DNA of 64,000 nucleotides from Bradyrhizobium viridifuturi (GCF_001238275.1 NZ_LGTB01000034.1:1-64000), one strand, 5' to 3'. Shown: positions 34,695 to 45,382, counted from the first letter of the stretch. Notes: generated from the letters alone by a model not told the origin. Numbers and translations: made by a program.

Positions 34695-36381
34695 ATGGCT
34701 GGTGACGATCGCGTCCTTGCAGGCGGGGCGAAATACATCGACTTCCAGACCGAGCCGTCGCGCTACCGGCACTGGAAGCTCGACGTCGCGGGCGACGTCG
34801 CGACGCTGACCATGGACGTCGACGAGAACGCCGGCCTGTTCGAAGGCTATCAGCTCAAGCTGAATTCCTACGACCTCGGTGTCGACATCGAGCTTGCGGA
34901 TGCCGTGCAGCGGCTGCGCTTCGAGCATCCCGAGGTCAAGGTCGTGGTGATGCGCTCGGGCAAGAACCGGGTGTTCTGCGCCGGCGCCAACATCCGCATG
35001 CTGGCGGGTTCGACCCACGCCCACAAGGTCAACTTCTGCAAGTTCACCAACGAGACCCGCAACGGCCTGGAAGATTCCAGCGAGAATTCCGGCCAGAGCT
35101 TCATCACCGTCGTCAACGGCACCGCGGCCGGCGGCGGCTATGAGCTGGCGCTCGCGACCGACCACATCATGATGGCCGACGACGCGCCGCCGCCGTCGCG
35201 CTGCCGGAAGTGCGCTGCTCGCGGTGCTGCCGGGCACCGGCGGTCTGACCCGCGTCGTCGACAAGCGCAAGGTGCGCCGCGACCACGCCGATTTCTTCTG
35301 CACCATCGAGGAAGGCATCAAGGGCAAGCGCGCCGTGCAGTGGCGGCTGGTCGACGAGATCGCGCCGAACTCCAAGCTCGAGGGCAAGCTTGCCGAGCGC
35401 GTCAAGGAATTCGCCGCGAAGTCGAAGCGCAACGGCGAGGGCAAGGGCCTCGCTTTGACGCCGCTTGCGCGCACCATCGACGACAGCGCGATCCGCTACG
35501 GCTTCGTCAGCGTCGACATCGACCGCGCCGCACGCATCGCCACCATCTCGATCAAGGCGCCGGAAGCTGCGGCTCCCGCCAACATCGACGGCCTGATCGG
35601 GCAGGGCGCTTCGTTCTGGCCGCTGCAGGTCGCCCGCGAACTCGACGATGCCATCCTGCATCTGCGCATCAACGAGCTCGGGATCGCGATGCTGGTGTTC
35701 AAGAGCCACGGCGACCGCGCCAATGTCGTGTCCTATGACGCGTTCCTGGAGGCCAACAAGGCGCACTGGCTGGTCAACGAGATCAGGCACTACTGGAAGC
35801 GCGTGCTCAAGCGCATCGACGTCACCTCGCGCACGCTGGTGACGCTGGTCGAGCCCGGCTCCTGCTTCGTCGGCACGCTGGCCGAGCTCGTGTTCGCCGC
35901 CGACCGCTCCTACATGCTGATCGGCCAGAAGCAGGGCGACAACCGTCCGCCGCCGGCGATCGAGCTGACCGCGATGAATTTCGGGCCCTATCCGATGAGC
36001 CATGGCCTGACGCGCTTGCAGTCGCGCTTCCAGGCCGACCCGTCGGATCTGGAACGCGCGCAGGCATCGATCGGCAAGGCGCTCGATGCGGAGGAGGCCG
36101 AGGAGCTCGGTCTCGTCACCTTCGCGCTCGACGACATCGACTGGGACGACGAGGTCCGCGTGTTCTTCGAGGAGCGCACCTCGTTCTCGCCCGACGGCCT
36201 CACCGGCATGGAAGCCAATCTGCGCTTCGTTGGTCCGGAGACCATGGAATCGAAGATCTTCTCGCGCCTCACCGCGTGGCAGAACTGGATCTTCCAGCGG
36301 CCGAACGCGGTCGGCGAAGACGGCGCGCTGCGCCGCTACGGCACCGGCCAGAAGGCGCAATTCGACATGACGCGAGTTTAA
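34695..36381 (+). CDS. boxC: 2,3-epoxybenzoyl-CoA dihydrolase (BoxC), two close frame breaks
   Basis: About 562 residues of the double-length enoyl-CoA-hydratase-like BoxC, which opens the epoxide ring of 2,3-epoxybenzoyl-CoA by hydrolysis and releases formate. The first crotonase core is in KVVVMRSGKNRVFCAGANIRML and VNGTAAGGGYELALATDHIMMADD. At about 35184 and 35212 single bases are lost (expected GACGGCGCC and GTGCCGCTG contexts). Correcting both gives DDGAAAVALPEVPLLAVLPGTGGLTRVVDKRKVRRDHADFF and one continuous frame to 36381. Two losses within 30 bases of a pathway gene next to an intact boxB argue for misreading. boxB follows after 12 bases. Confidence 0.92.
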
Positions 36382-36393
36382 GGGAGCACGGCC

Positions 36394-37845
<1,452 letters not shown>

Positions 37846-37852
37846 TGTTCTC

Positions 37853-37901
37853 GAGCATGATCCGGAAAAATGTGAAGCGGTTTTCCGAAGAGATCATGCT
37901 C
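37853..37901. repeat. GAGCATGATCCGGAAAA-type palindromic element
   Basis: Ends GAGCATGATC / GATCATGCTC with internal CCGGAAAA / TTTTCCG. It is followed by a separate hairpin GGTCATGATGCG-GGAT-CGCATCATGACC at about 37917-37943. Both lie directly after boxB. Confidence 0.75.
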
Positions 37902-37972
37902 CGACAACAAAGAAGGTCATGATGCGGGATCGCATCATGACCGGACAGTTCCTCTCCTCCCGGAGGGGCCGG

Positions 37973-38015
37973 AAAGGGGTGAGCCGAAAAGGTCCTGGCT
38001 CGCCCCTTTTCTTTT
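37973..38015 (+). terminator. Rho-independent terminator after boxB
   Basis: GGGGTGAGCC pairs with GGCTCGCCCC across an 11-base loop and is followed by TTTTCTTTT. The preceding AAA run lets it also work for the convergent SDR gene. Confidence 0.7.
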
Positions 38016-38032
38016 GTGCAAGCAGCGCTCGC

Positions 38033-38833
38033 TTACCCCGCGATCTCCAGCCCCGCGGTCGCGTAGACCACGCCGCCATCGACCGCGATGGTGTTGCCCA
38101 CGACATAGTCGCCGGCGCGAGAGGCGAGATAGATCGCGGTGCCCGCCATATCCTCGTCGCTGCCGACCCGCCGCGACGGGACGCGCTGTGCGACCTCGTC
38201 CGCATGGTCGCGCGCGGCGCGGTTCATGTCCGACTTGAAGGCACCCGGCGCGATCGCGGTGACGTTGATGTTGTCCTTGATCAGCCGCGTCGCCATCCGG
38301 CGCGTCAGGTGGATCACCGCGGCCTTGCTCGCGGCATACGAGTAGGTCTCCATCGGGTTGACGAAGATGCCGTCGATCGAGGCGATGTTGATCACCTTGC
38401 CCGGTCTGTCATGGCTCGCCGCGGCGCGCAGCGGCTTGGCCAGCGCCTTGGTCAGGAAGAAGATCGACTTGACGTTGAGGTTCATCACCTTGTCCCAGCC
38501 GCTCTCCGGGAATTCGTCGAAATCCGCGCCCCATGCCGCGCCGGCATTGTTGACCAGGATGTCGAGCTTCGGCTCGCGCTTGATGATCTCGCCGGCGAGC
38601 TTCTCGCAGCCCTCGACGGTCGAGATGTCGATCGGCAGCGCGATGCATTCGCCGTCATAGGCGGCTGACAGCTCCTGGGCGGTGGCCTCGCAGGGACCTG
38701 CCTTGCGCGCGGTGATGTAGACCCTGGCCGCACCCTGCGCCAGGAATCCCGCCGCGATCATCTTGCCGATGCCGCGCGATCCCCCGGTTACCAGCGCGAC
38801 GCGGCCCTTCAGTGAAAACAGATCCTTGAACAT
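38033..38833 (-). CDS. Short-chain dehydrogenase/reductase (RhlG-like)
   Basis: 266 residues. The cofactor site is TGGSRGIGKMIA (residues about 17-28), with an Arg following beta2 (ITARK) indicating NADP preference. The catalytic set is Asn in NNAGAAWG/LNVKS, Ser in NIASIDG, and the YSYAASKAA Tyr-Lys pair. Reduces or oxidises a carbonyl/hydroxyl substrate; RhlG-type enzymes are named for 3-ketoacyl reduction but the substrate here is unknown. It is convergent with boxB, so not part of that operon. A GGAGGCAAC ribosome site precedes ATG 38833. Confidence 0.88.
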   Translation of the reverse strand: MFKDLFSLKGRVALVTGGSRGIGKMIAAGFLAQGAARVYITARKAGPCEATAQELSAAYDGECIALPIDISTVEGCEKLAGEIIKREPKLDILVNNAGAAWGADFDEFPESGWDKVMNLNVKSIFFLTKALAKPLRAAASHDRPGKVINIASIDGIFVNPMETYSYAASKAAVIHLTRRMATRLIKDNINVTAIAPGAFKSDMNRAARDHADEVAQRVPSRRVGSDEDMAGTAIYLASRAGDYVVGNTIAVDGGVVYATAGLEIAG

Positions 38834-39087
38834 GTTGCCTCCTTAGCTATGGCAAGCGTTCTGGCCGGGTTGATGAAGCTAGTCAAGGAACTGCGGCGGC
38901 CGACGAACGCGCAGCCGTTTGATCTCCGGCGATGGTTCTGATCAGTTCACCCGCAAAGGTCGTGCGTCACATCCATCGAGCCTTCTTCGATCAAGCTTTC
39001 TTGAGATGTGATGCGGTGCACAAATGGGCCGGCCGATCTGGCGCATCATGCGCGTGGGGTGGAATTCCGGACCAAGGAGTTCCAGTA

Positions 39088-39303
39088 ATGAAGCACATTT
39101 CATTGCCAGTGACCGGTGTGATGCCTGTCACCCACATTCAATTCGGACGACGGCGGAAGGGGCTGTTCGCGGCCATCCTCGGCGCAATTCATTACTCGCG
39201 GCGGATTCAGGCGCGACGCGTTCTGAAGCAGTATCAGCATCTGATCGATCGCGCCGAGCGGCGCGGTGCCAATCCGGAGGGTGGCGGCAATGTCCATCAC
39301 TGA
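39088..39303 (+). CDS. Small hypothetical basic protein
   Basis: 71 residues, MKHISLPVTGVMPVTHIQFGRRRKGLFAAILGAIHYSRRIQARRVLKQYQHLIDRAERRG..., strongly basic with a short hydrophobic stretch and an amphipathic helix containing repeated Arg. It follows a plausible ribosome site (AAGGAGTTCCAG). Similar small proteins are, as far as I recall, widespread in Bradyrhizobium, but I know no function. The 38834-39087 gap before it holds nothing I can name. Confidence 0.5.
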   Translation: MKHISLPVTGVMPVTHIQFGRRRKGLFAAILGAIHYSRRIQARRVLKQYQHLIDRAERRGANPEGGGNVHH

Positions 39304-39351
39304 CCGGTCGCCGACGCGCAGATCGATCATCCGCTTCCGGAGATCAGCGAG

Positions 39352-39480
39352 ATGACGCTGCTGATCGCCACCGCGGTCGGATTTCTTGTGCTGCACCTTC
39401 TCACTGCGACGTTGCTGATGCCCGCGGCCACGGCAGATGCGGCCGTGTCGCGGGACGCGAGGGTGATTCACACCGACTAG
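39352..39480 (+). CDS. Small hypothetical single-pass membrane protein
   Basis: 42 residues, MTLLIATAVGFLVLHLLTATLLMPAATADAAVSRDARVIHTD: one hydrophobic helix or signal-like segment, then a polar tail. It is in the same frame as the preceding small gene, 48 bases after its stop, and upstream of the TauE/SafE gene. Too short for homology judgement; proposed from composition and spacing only. Confidence 0.4.
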   Translation: MTLLIATAVGFLVLHLLTATLLMPAATADAAVSRDARVIHTD

Positions 39481-39522
39481 ATCGCCCGATTCATCATCCC
39501 TGCAATCAACGGAGGTCAGCTG

Positions 39523-40247
39523 GTGGCCGACGTCACGTCATTTGCCGTGCTCAGCGCCGCGGTGTTCTGCGGTGCCTTCGTATCCGGTCTCGCCGGCTTT
39601 GCCTTTTCCGCGATCGCGGCGGCATCCTGCTGCACGCGATGCCGCCGACCGAGGCGGTGCCGCTGATGATGGCCTGCAGCGTCGGCGTGCAGGGCGCCAA
39701 TCTGTGGGCGCTCCGGCACAACATCCAGTGGAAGCAGAGCCTGTTGCTGATTTCAGGCGGATTGCTGGGCGTCCCCCTCGCACTCTGGCTGTTGCACAAC
39801 ACCGATGGCCGGACGTTCCGCGAAGGTTTTGGGATCATGGTCGCGCTCTATGCCGGCTACATGCTGTTCAGGCCCGCGATCGGCTTCGGCCGGTTGCCTG
39901 AGGGGCGCCACGCGCTGGTCGGGTTCGGCGGTGGCCTGATCGGCGGCTTGACTGCGATGCCCGGCGCGCTGCCAACCATCTGGTGCGATATCCATGGCGT
40001 GCCGAAGCAGCAGCAGCGCGGCCTCGTGCAACCCTTCATCGCCGCGATGCAGATTTCGGCGCTGGCGATGATGCTGCTGCATCGCGACCTACCGATCAAG
40101 GTCGCCTACGACGTCGTCTGGAGCGCTCCGGCGCTGCTTGCCGGTTCGTGGCTCGGCATCTTTGCGTTCCGCAACATCGATGAGGCCAATTTCAGGCGGG
40201 TGATCCTCGGCCTGTTGCTGGTGTCGGGGGTATTGCTGGTGATCTAG
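39523..40247 (+). CDS. TauE/SafE-family membrane permease, one frame break
   Basis: About 241 residues with seven to eight membrane helices. The start GTG 39523 follows GGAGG and gives VTSFAVLSAAVFCGAFVSGLAGFAFSAIA. Near 39617 one base is lost; the next frame continues GGILLHAMPPTEAVPLMMACSVGVQGANLWALRHNIQW, the typical TauE/SafE repeat region, to 40247. Family members export sulfite, sulfoacetate or other organic anions, or import them; no specificity can be assigned. Convergent with the polysaccharide deacetylase gene. Confidence 0.8.
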
Positions 40248-40259
40248 GACGTTGCTCGA

Positions 40260-41318
40260 TCACGCCGCATCGATCCGGCGAAAGCCGTTCCACACCGCGG
40301 TGGCGGCGCCGGAGGTCAGGACCGGCAAGAGCCGCGCGTCCTGGTAATTGCCGTTCAGCGAGACCCGCTGCAAGGCGGTCAGATAGTCGGCGCTTTCGGG
40401 AAACAGCATGCCCGGCCGCGTCGTCACCGCGGTCCGGAAGCCGATCGATTTGGCGAGAGCGAATTCGCGCTGCCCGGCGGCGATCCGGTCGCCATAGGGA
40501 TAGGCAAGATGCGCGACTTGCCGCTGCAACGCTTGCTCGATCCGCGCCCGGCTGGTGGCGAGCTCGAACAATGCGACGGTCTCGCTCTGCTTGGCGAGAT
40601 TGCAATGGCTGATGGTGTGGGCGCCGATCGTGACCAGCGGATCGGCGGCAAAACCGCGCAACTCGTCCCACGACATGCAGAGCTCGCGCGCGATGCCGGC
40701 CTCGTCGACGCCGTGGCGGGCGCACAGCGCTGAGATCGCGTCCTGCATCTCCGTCTCGCCCGGCAGTGACCGCAGCCAGTCATGCATGCGGCCGAATGCC
40801 GTGCGCTTGGCTTGCGGCGTCGCAGTGTCGATCCGCGTCATGACGCCGGCGACCGGCACCTCGATCGCCGATGCCGCCGCGATGATCCGCTCCAGCGCGA
40901 TCCACCACAATTTGCCGCAGCCCTCGGCGAAATCGCTCGCGACAAACACCGTGAACGGCGCGCCGAACTCGCGCATCACCGGCAGCGCGAAATCGCGGTT
41001 GTCGCGATAGCCGTCGTCGCAGGTGAAGCAGGCGAAGCGTTGCTCGAAATTCCGTTCGGTGAGGCGGCGATGCGCCTCATCCATGCTGATGACGTCGACG
41101 TCGAGCGCGCGCAGATGCGTCAGCATCGCGCGCAGGAAGTCCGGCGTGACCTCGAGATGATGGTTGGGCTGGAACGCGTCGGCGCGGCGCGGGCGGACGT
41201 GGTGCAGCATGAAGATGGCGCCGATGCCGGCGAAGATCGGCCGCAGCAGGATATGCGCACCCGAAAAATACAACGCCTCCATCCCGGCACGGATCACGGT
41301 GTTGCGGAGTTGTTTCAT
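40260..41318 (-). CDS. Polysaccharide deacetylase-family protein
   Basis: 352 residues. NodB-homology domain: FTCDDGYRDNRDFALPVMREFGAPFTVFVASDFAEG (motif 1, catalytic and metal Asp pair DD near residue 110), metal His pair in IGAHTISHCNL (HxxxH), and LAYPYGD (motif 3). The N-terminal helix is hydrophobic and may anchor it. It resembles XdaK/YadE-type deacetylases of glycan or chitooligosaccharide N-acetyl groups. A longer upstream frame to 42221 is an antisense shadow of the OmpA-domain gene. Divergent from that gene. Confidence 0.85.
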   Translation of the reverse strand: MKQLRNTVIRAGMEALYFSGAHILLRPIFAGIGAIFMLHHVRPRRADAFQPNHHLEVTPDFLRAMLTHLRALDVDVISMDEAHRRLTERNFEQRFACFTCDDGYRDNRDFALPVMREFGAPFTVFVASDFAEGCGKLWWIALERIIAAASAIEVPVAGVMTRIDTATPQAKRTAFGRMHDWLRSLPGETEMQDAISALCARHGVDEAGIARELCMSWDELRGFAADPLVTIGAHTISHCNLAKQSETVALFELATSRARIEQALQRQVAHLAYPYGDRIAAGQREFALAKSIGFRTAVTTRPGMLFPESADYLTALQRVSLNGNYQDARLLPVLTSGAATAVWNGFRRIDAA

Positions 41319-41486
41319 GAGGGCACGGGCTGGCCGATTTGCATTCCGCCGCAAACTTAGCGAAAGACCACTGAAGAAACTGTTATCCCGGTCCGACATG
41401 GCGGCCACGCCATGGCAGTCGATTTGGGGTTTGACAGTCAGCCAAGGGTTTGTTTTCTCTCTGGTTCCCGACCCGCAGGACGCTGA

Positions 41487-42881
41487 ATGCACGGACTTTT
41501 CAAGTGGAGTAGCAAGTGGTGGCCGGGGGTGATTCCACTGGTCGTCCTGTGGGGTATCGCGGCCTGGACCTCGACGGCGACGGTCGAGGCGGATCTTGCT
41601 GCGCGCTCTAATGCCGCATTGAAGGACACCGTGCTCGACAAGCGCCGCATCAGCGTCGACGGCCGTGACGTCACGTTTGCAGCCAATGCCTTCTCCGAAG
41701 ACGGCCGCCTCAGCGCGGTGGCATCGGTCGAAGCCGTGCCGGGCGTGCGGCTGGTCAACGACGAGACCCGCCTTGTTCCCGAGGCCAAGCCCTACGTGTG
41801 GTCGGCGGAGCGCGACGTGGTGCGCGTCACGCTTGGCGGCAATGCGCCGCTGCCGTCGAGCAAGAGCAAGCTGACGGAGGCCGCGAAGGCCGGTCTCGGC
41901 GGTGTCGAGGTGGTCGATCAGATGGCGCTCGCCCGCGGCGCGCCACAGCGATTCGATCCGGCGGCGCTGTTGCTGCTCGACCAGATCGGCAAGCTGAAGG
42001 AAGGCAAGATCACGCTGACCGACAACAAGGTCGCACTCGCCGGCATGGCGCGCGAGCTCGGCGGACGCGAGGCGATCGCGGCGGCGCTGAAGAACCTGCC
42101 GGACGGCTATTCGATCGCCACTAACGACATCAAGGCGCCGCCCTACGTATTCCAGGCCTACAAGGACCCGGTCGCGGTGACGCTGACGCTGACCGGCTAC
42201 GTGCCCGACAACAACGTGCATGCCGCGCTGGTCGCCGCCGCCGGCCGCAAGTTCTTCAGCGAGAAGGTGGTCGACAACCTCAAGGCCAGCATTGGCGCGC
42301 CGTCAGGGTTTGCGGCGGCGGTGGTGCCCGCGCTCGGTGCGCTGTCGCGGCTGTCGACCGGGACGCTCGTGGTGTCGGATCGCGAGGTGAAGCTGTCGGG
42401 CGATGCGCTCTACGACGCTGCGGCGGGGCAGATCCGCGACGGGCTCGGCAAGGATTTTCCGCAGGGCTGGCAGTACAAGGCCGAGGTCACGGTCAAGCCG
42501 GCGGCGGCGCCGGTCGATCCCACCGTGTGCCAGCAGCTGTTTTCCGAGATCCTGTCGAAGGGAAAGATCCGCTTCGACACGGGGAAGGCCGACATCGTTC
42601 CTGACTCCGCCGGTCTGCTCGACCGCCTGATCGAGACCGCGATGCGCTGCCCCAATGCGACGATCGAGGTTGCCGGCCACACCGACAGCGATGGCGAGGA
42701 GGCGGCCAACCAGGCGCTGTCGGAGCGCCGCGCGCAGGCCGTGGTGGATTACCTGGTGCGCGCCGGATTGCCAGCCAACCGCTTCACGCCGATCGGCTAT
42801 GGCAGCACGCAGCCGCTCGCCGGCAATGAGAGTGAAGATGGCAAGGCGCAGAACCGCCGCATCGAATTCGTGGTGAAGTAG
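41487..42881 (+). CDS. OmpA-family protein with BON-like domains (OmpATb/ArfA-like)
   Basis: 464 residues. There is one N-terminal membrane helix (WWPGVIPLVVLWGIAAWTST). About 300 residues of BON-like alpha-beta repeats follow (KLTEAAKAGLGGVEVVDQM, VTLTLTGYVPDNNVHAALVAAAGRKF, GTLVVSDREVKLSGDALYDAAAGQIRDGL). A C-terminal OmpA peptidoglycan-binding domain comes last (KIRFDTGKADIVPDSAGLLDRLIETAM, GHTDSDGEEAANQALSERRAQAVVDYL, GYGSTQPLAGNESEDGKAQNRRIEF). No beta-barrel segment is evident, so it is likely a periplasmic, inner-membrane-tethered peptidoglycan-binding protein. A small membrane protein gene follows by 2 bases. Confidence 0.8.
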   Translation: MHGLFKWSSKWWPGVIPLVVLWGIAAWTSTATVEADLAARSNAALKDTVLDKRRISVDGRDVTFAANAFSEDGRLSAVASVEAVPGVRLVNDETRLVPEAKPYVWSAERDVVRVTLGGNAPLPSSKSKLTEAAKAGLGGVEVVDQMALARGAPQRFDPAALLLLDQIGKLKEGKITLTDNKVALAGMARELGGREAIAAALKNLPDGYSIATNDIKAPPYVFQAYKDPVAVTLTLTGYVPDNNVHAALVAAAGRKFFSEKVVDNLKASIGAPSGFAAAVVPALGALSRLSTGTLVVSDREVKLSGDALYDAAAGQIRDGLGKDFPQGWQYKAEVTVKPAAAPVDPTVCQQLFSEILSKGKIRFDTGKADIVPDSAGLLDRLIETAMRCPNATIEVAGHTDSDGEEAANQALSERRAQAVVDYLVRAGLPANRFTPIGYGSTQPLAGNESEDGKAQNRRIEFVVK

Positions 42882-42883
42882 CG

Positions 42884-43180
42884 ATGACCGTGCTCGCGAC
42901 ATTCGTCTGGGGTTGGCTGCTTGGCGCGGCGCTGCTCGGCTTCTGCATGGGCTGGATCGCGGTGGTGCATCGGGCGCAGGGCGTCTCGAGGCTCTGGATG
43001 CGTTGGCTCGCGCTGCTCGCCGCCGCCTTGGTGGCGGCATCGTTCGCGCGGATCGTGCCCGGCCGCTTCGGCTATTGGCTCGATCTCTTCCTGATGATGT
43101 TCGCGCTCTATCTGGTGGGTTGTGCCATCGGCTCCTGGCTGCGCGACTGGGTGGTCTCGCGCAGCAAGCCCGCGAGCTGA
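42884..43180 (+). CDS. Small membrane protein of unknown function
   Basis: 98 residues with three predicted membrane helices (VWGWLLGAALLGFCMGWIAVVH, WLALLAAALVAASFARIV, DLFLMMFALYLVGCAIGSWL). It starts 2 bases after the OmpA-domain gene, so the two are presumably made together and may interact. In mycobacteria the OmpATb gene is likewise followed by genes for two small membrane proteins (ArfB, ArfC); I mention this as an organisational parallel, not as homology. Confidence 0.75.
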   Translation: MTVLATFVWGWLLGAALLGFCMGWIAVVHRAQGVSRLWMRWLALLAAALVAASFARIVPGRFGYWLDLFLMMFALYLVGCAIGSWLRDWVVSRSKPAS

Positions 43181-43252
43181 CCCCCTAAACCCTTGATCCA
43201 TCGGACCCTGGCGGCGCCGCCACGCGCGATGCCGCCGCACGGATTATAGGGC

Positions 43253-43280
43253 TTGACATCAATACGTACGTACGTATTAA
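43253..43280 (+). promoter_or_regulatory. Sigma-70-type promoter with TetR operator in the spacer
   Basis: TTGACA at 43253-43258 and TATTAA at 43275-43280 are spaced by 16 bases. The perfect 18-bp palindrome AATACGTACGTACGTATT occupies 43261-43278 between them. This gives autoregulation of the TetR gene starting at 43290 and control of the overlapping dehalogenase gene. Confidence 0.75.
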
Positions 43281-43289
43281 ATCAAGCCC

Positions 43290-43880
43290 ATGCCAAAACC
43301 CTCTCTCCGCGATGCCATCCTCGACGCCGGCCTGAAGGAAATGTTCCGGACCGGCTATCACGGCACCAGCGTGCGCGACGTCACGGCGGCCGCCGGCGCG
43401 CCGCAGGGCTCGTTCACCAACCATTTCCGCTCCAAGGAGCTGTTCGCCTCCGAGGTGCTCGACCGCTACTTCCTCTATGTGCGCGGCCTCGTCGCGGAAG
43501 CCCTCGGCGACACCACGCTGCCGCCGCGTGAACGGCTCCGCCGTTATCTCGATCTCATCACCGGCAAGCTTGCCCATGACGGCTTCACCCGCGGCTGCCT
43601 GATCGGCGATTTCAGTCTCGAGGCATCCGGCTCGAGCGAGATGCTGCGCCAGCAGCTCGACGAGATCTTTCGCGAATGGCGCGCGCCGTTCGCCGCCTGC
43701 ATCGCGGAAGCCCAGGCCGCGCGCGAGATCGCGTCCGACTTCGATGCCGATGAGCTGGCCGATTTCCTGCTCGCATCCTGGCAGGGCGCGATGCTGCGCA
43801 TGAAGGTCGAACGTAGCGCGGCTGCGCTCGAACGTTTCAAGACGATCGCATTCCAAACCGTGTTCAAGGAGTTGCCATGA
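43290..43880 (+). CDS. TetR/AcrR-family transcriptional regulator
   Basis: 196 residues. N-terminal helix-turn-helix: LRDAILDAGLKEMFRTGYHGTSVRDVTAAAGAPQGSFTNHFRSKELFASEVLDRYF, followed by a TetR_C-type ligand domain of the AcuR/NemR-like sort (GCLIGDFSLEASGSSEMLRQQLDEIFREW). It begins 10 bases after its own operator-containing promoter and overlaps the haloalkane dehalogenase start by four bases (ATGA), so regulator and enzyme are co-translated. A halogenated compound or its alcohol product is a plausible inducer. Confidence 0.9.
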   Translation: MPKPSLRDAILDAGLKEMFRTGYHGTSVRDVTAAAGAPQGSFTNHFRSKELFASEVLDRYFLYVRGLVAEALGDTTLPPRERLRRYLDLITGKLAHDGFTRGCLIGDFSLEASGSSEMLRQQLDEIFREWRAPFAACIAEAQAAREIASDFDADELADFLLASWQGAMLRMKVERSAAALERFKTIAFQTVFKELP

Positions 43881-44784
43881 CGATATCCGACGAGATCAGC
43901 CTGCATCACCGGCCCGTGCTCGCCTCCACGATGGCCTATCGCGAGACCGGGCGCAGCGACGCGCCGCACGTGCTGTTCCTGCACGGCAATCCGACGTCGT
44001 CCTACATCTGGCGCAACATCATGCCGCTGGTGGCGCCGGTCGGGCACTGCATCGCGCCCGACCTGATCGGCTACGGTCAGTCCGGCAAGCCCGATATCGC
44101 CTACCGCTTCTTCGACCAGGCTGACTATCTCGACGCGTTGATCGACGAACTCGGCATCACCTCGGCGTATCTCGTCGCCCAGGATTGGGGCACTGCGCTC
44201 GCCTTCCATCTCGCCGCGCGCCGACCGCAATTGGTGCGCGGGCTGGCCTTCATGGAGTTCATCCGCCCGATGCAGGCTGGTCCGACTTCCACCAGCACGA
44301 GGCCGCCCGCGAGACGTTCCGCAAATTCCGCACGCCGGGCGTCGGCGAAGCGATGGTCCTCGACAACAATGCGTTCGTCGAGCGCGTGCTGCCCGGCTCG
44401 ATCCTGCGCACGCTCAGCGCCGAGGAAATGGAAGCCTACCGCGCGCCGTTTGCGACGCGCGAGAGCCGCAAGCCGACCTTGATGCTGCCGCGCGAGCTGC
44501 CGATCGCGGGCGAGCCGGCCGACGTCTATCAGGCGCTGACCGCGGCACACGCGGCGCTTGCGGCATCGACCTATCCGAAGCTGTTGTTCACCGGCTCGCC
44601 CGGCGCGTTGGTGTCGCCGGCCTTTGCCGCCGATTTCGCGGCGCGGCTGCAGCATTGCGCGGTCATCCAGCTCGGCGCGGGTGCGCATTATCTGCAGGAG
44701 GATCATCCGGAAGCGATCGGTCGCTCGGTCGCTGGCTGGATCGCCGGCATCGAGGCCGCGAGCGCCCAGCACCTTGCAGCCTGA
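43877..44784 (+). CDS. dhaA: Haloalkane dehalogenase (DhaA/DbjA-like), one frame break
   Basis: About 302 residues. Hydrolyses carbon-halogen bonds of haloalkanes by an alpha/beta-hydrolase mechanism. The HGNPTSSYIWRNI oxyanion motif, nucleophile Asp in YLVAQDWGTALAFH (near residue 103), Glu in LAFMEFIRPM and His in GAGAHYLQEDHPEAIGR fit the DhaA/DbjA group; it strongly resembles DbjA of Bradyrhizobium as I recall it, but lacks DbjA's short insertion after the RPMP segment. Near 44272 one C is missing from ATGCCAGGCTGG; the next frame resumes WSDFHQHEAARETFRKFRTPG to a stop at 44784. Confidence 0.92.
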
Positions 44785-44803
44785 GCGGATGGGAGAATGC
44801 GCC

Positions 44804-45031
44804 ATGACCGATCTCTCGATCACCTATTGCCGTCCCTGCGGCTACGAGAAGCGCGCCAGGGCCGCGGCCACGCTGCTGCACGAACGCCTTGGCCTCGATG
44901 CCGAACTGGTGCCCGGCAAGGGTGGCGTCTTCGAGGTCAAGCTTGACGGCAAAGTGATCGCCAGGCGCGTGAAGGGACATTTCCCCGATGCCGAGGAAAT
45001 CGTCGCCGCAGTGGCTACCGCGCGGGCATAA
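44804..45031 (+). CDS. SelT/SelW/SelH-family (Rdx) thioredoxin-like protein
   Basis: 75 residues, MTDLSITYCRPCGYEKRARAAATLLHERLGL..., with the family CxxC redox motif (CRPC, residues 9-12) where animal SelW has selenocysteine, and the C-terminal VARRVKGHFPDAEEIVAAV block. Small thioredoxin-fold protein of undefined bacterial role. It lies 19 bases after the dehalogenase gene and is probably in the TetR-controlled operon, followed by a terminator. Confidence 0.85.
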   Translation: MTDLSITYCRPCGYEKRARAAATLLHERLGLDAELVPGKGGVFEVKLDGKVIARRVKGHFPDAEEIVAAVATARA

Positions 45032-45051
45032 CGACCGCGGACCTGGATCGT

Positions 45052-45085
45052 TGCCGCCGCAATGATCATTGCGGCGGCAATTTTC
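45052..45085 (+). terminator. Rho-independent terminator after the SelW-like gene
   Basis: TTGCCGCCGCAATG pairs with CATTGCGGCGGCAA around a short loop and is followed by TTTTC. It ends the TetR-dehalogenase-SelW operon. The remaining gap to 45382 (about 300 bases) shows no gene, and no promoter can be named with confidence. Confidence 0.75.
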
Positions 45086-45382
45086 GTTGGCAGGATGCCG
45101 CGCGGCGCATCAGTCCCCCGTAGTTTCCCGGATGGTGTTGCGTGCCTTTCGCCGGGCTAACTGCCGCACGTCGACATCAAGCCTTGTCGAAGGTGGCGAG
45201 AAACGCGCATATTTGTGCACCCGCTGTCATGAATCATCCCTAATATCTTGAAGATGCGCGTTTTATTGTCGTTTGACGAATTCCACTCCGGCCTAAAACG
45301 CGCTACACGGGGCAGGGCACAGCGAAGCGCCGGCGTAGATCGCCCGGGAGCCGTCGTCGCGGGATCGCAACTCGAGGTCTAG

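Noticed and set aside
45069..45251. 60-residue frame after the SelW-like terminator
   Set aside because: It begins inside the terminator stem, has no ribosome site and no plausible protein composition.
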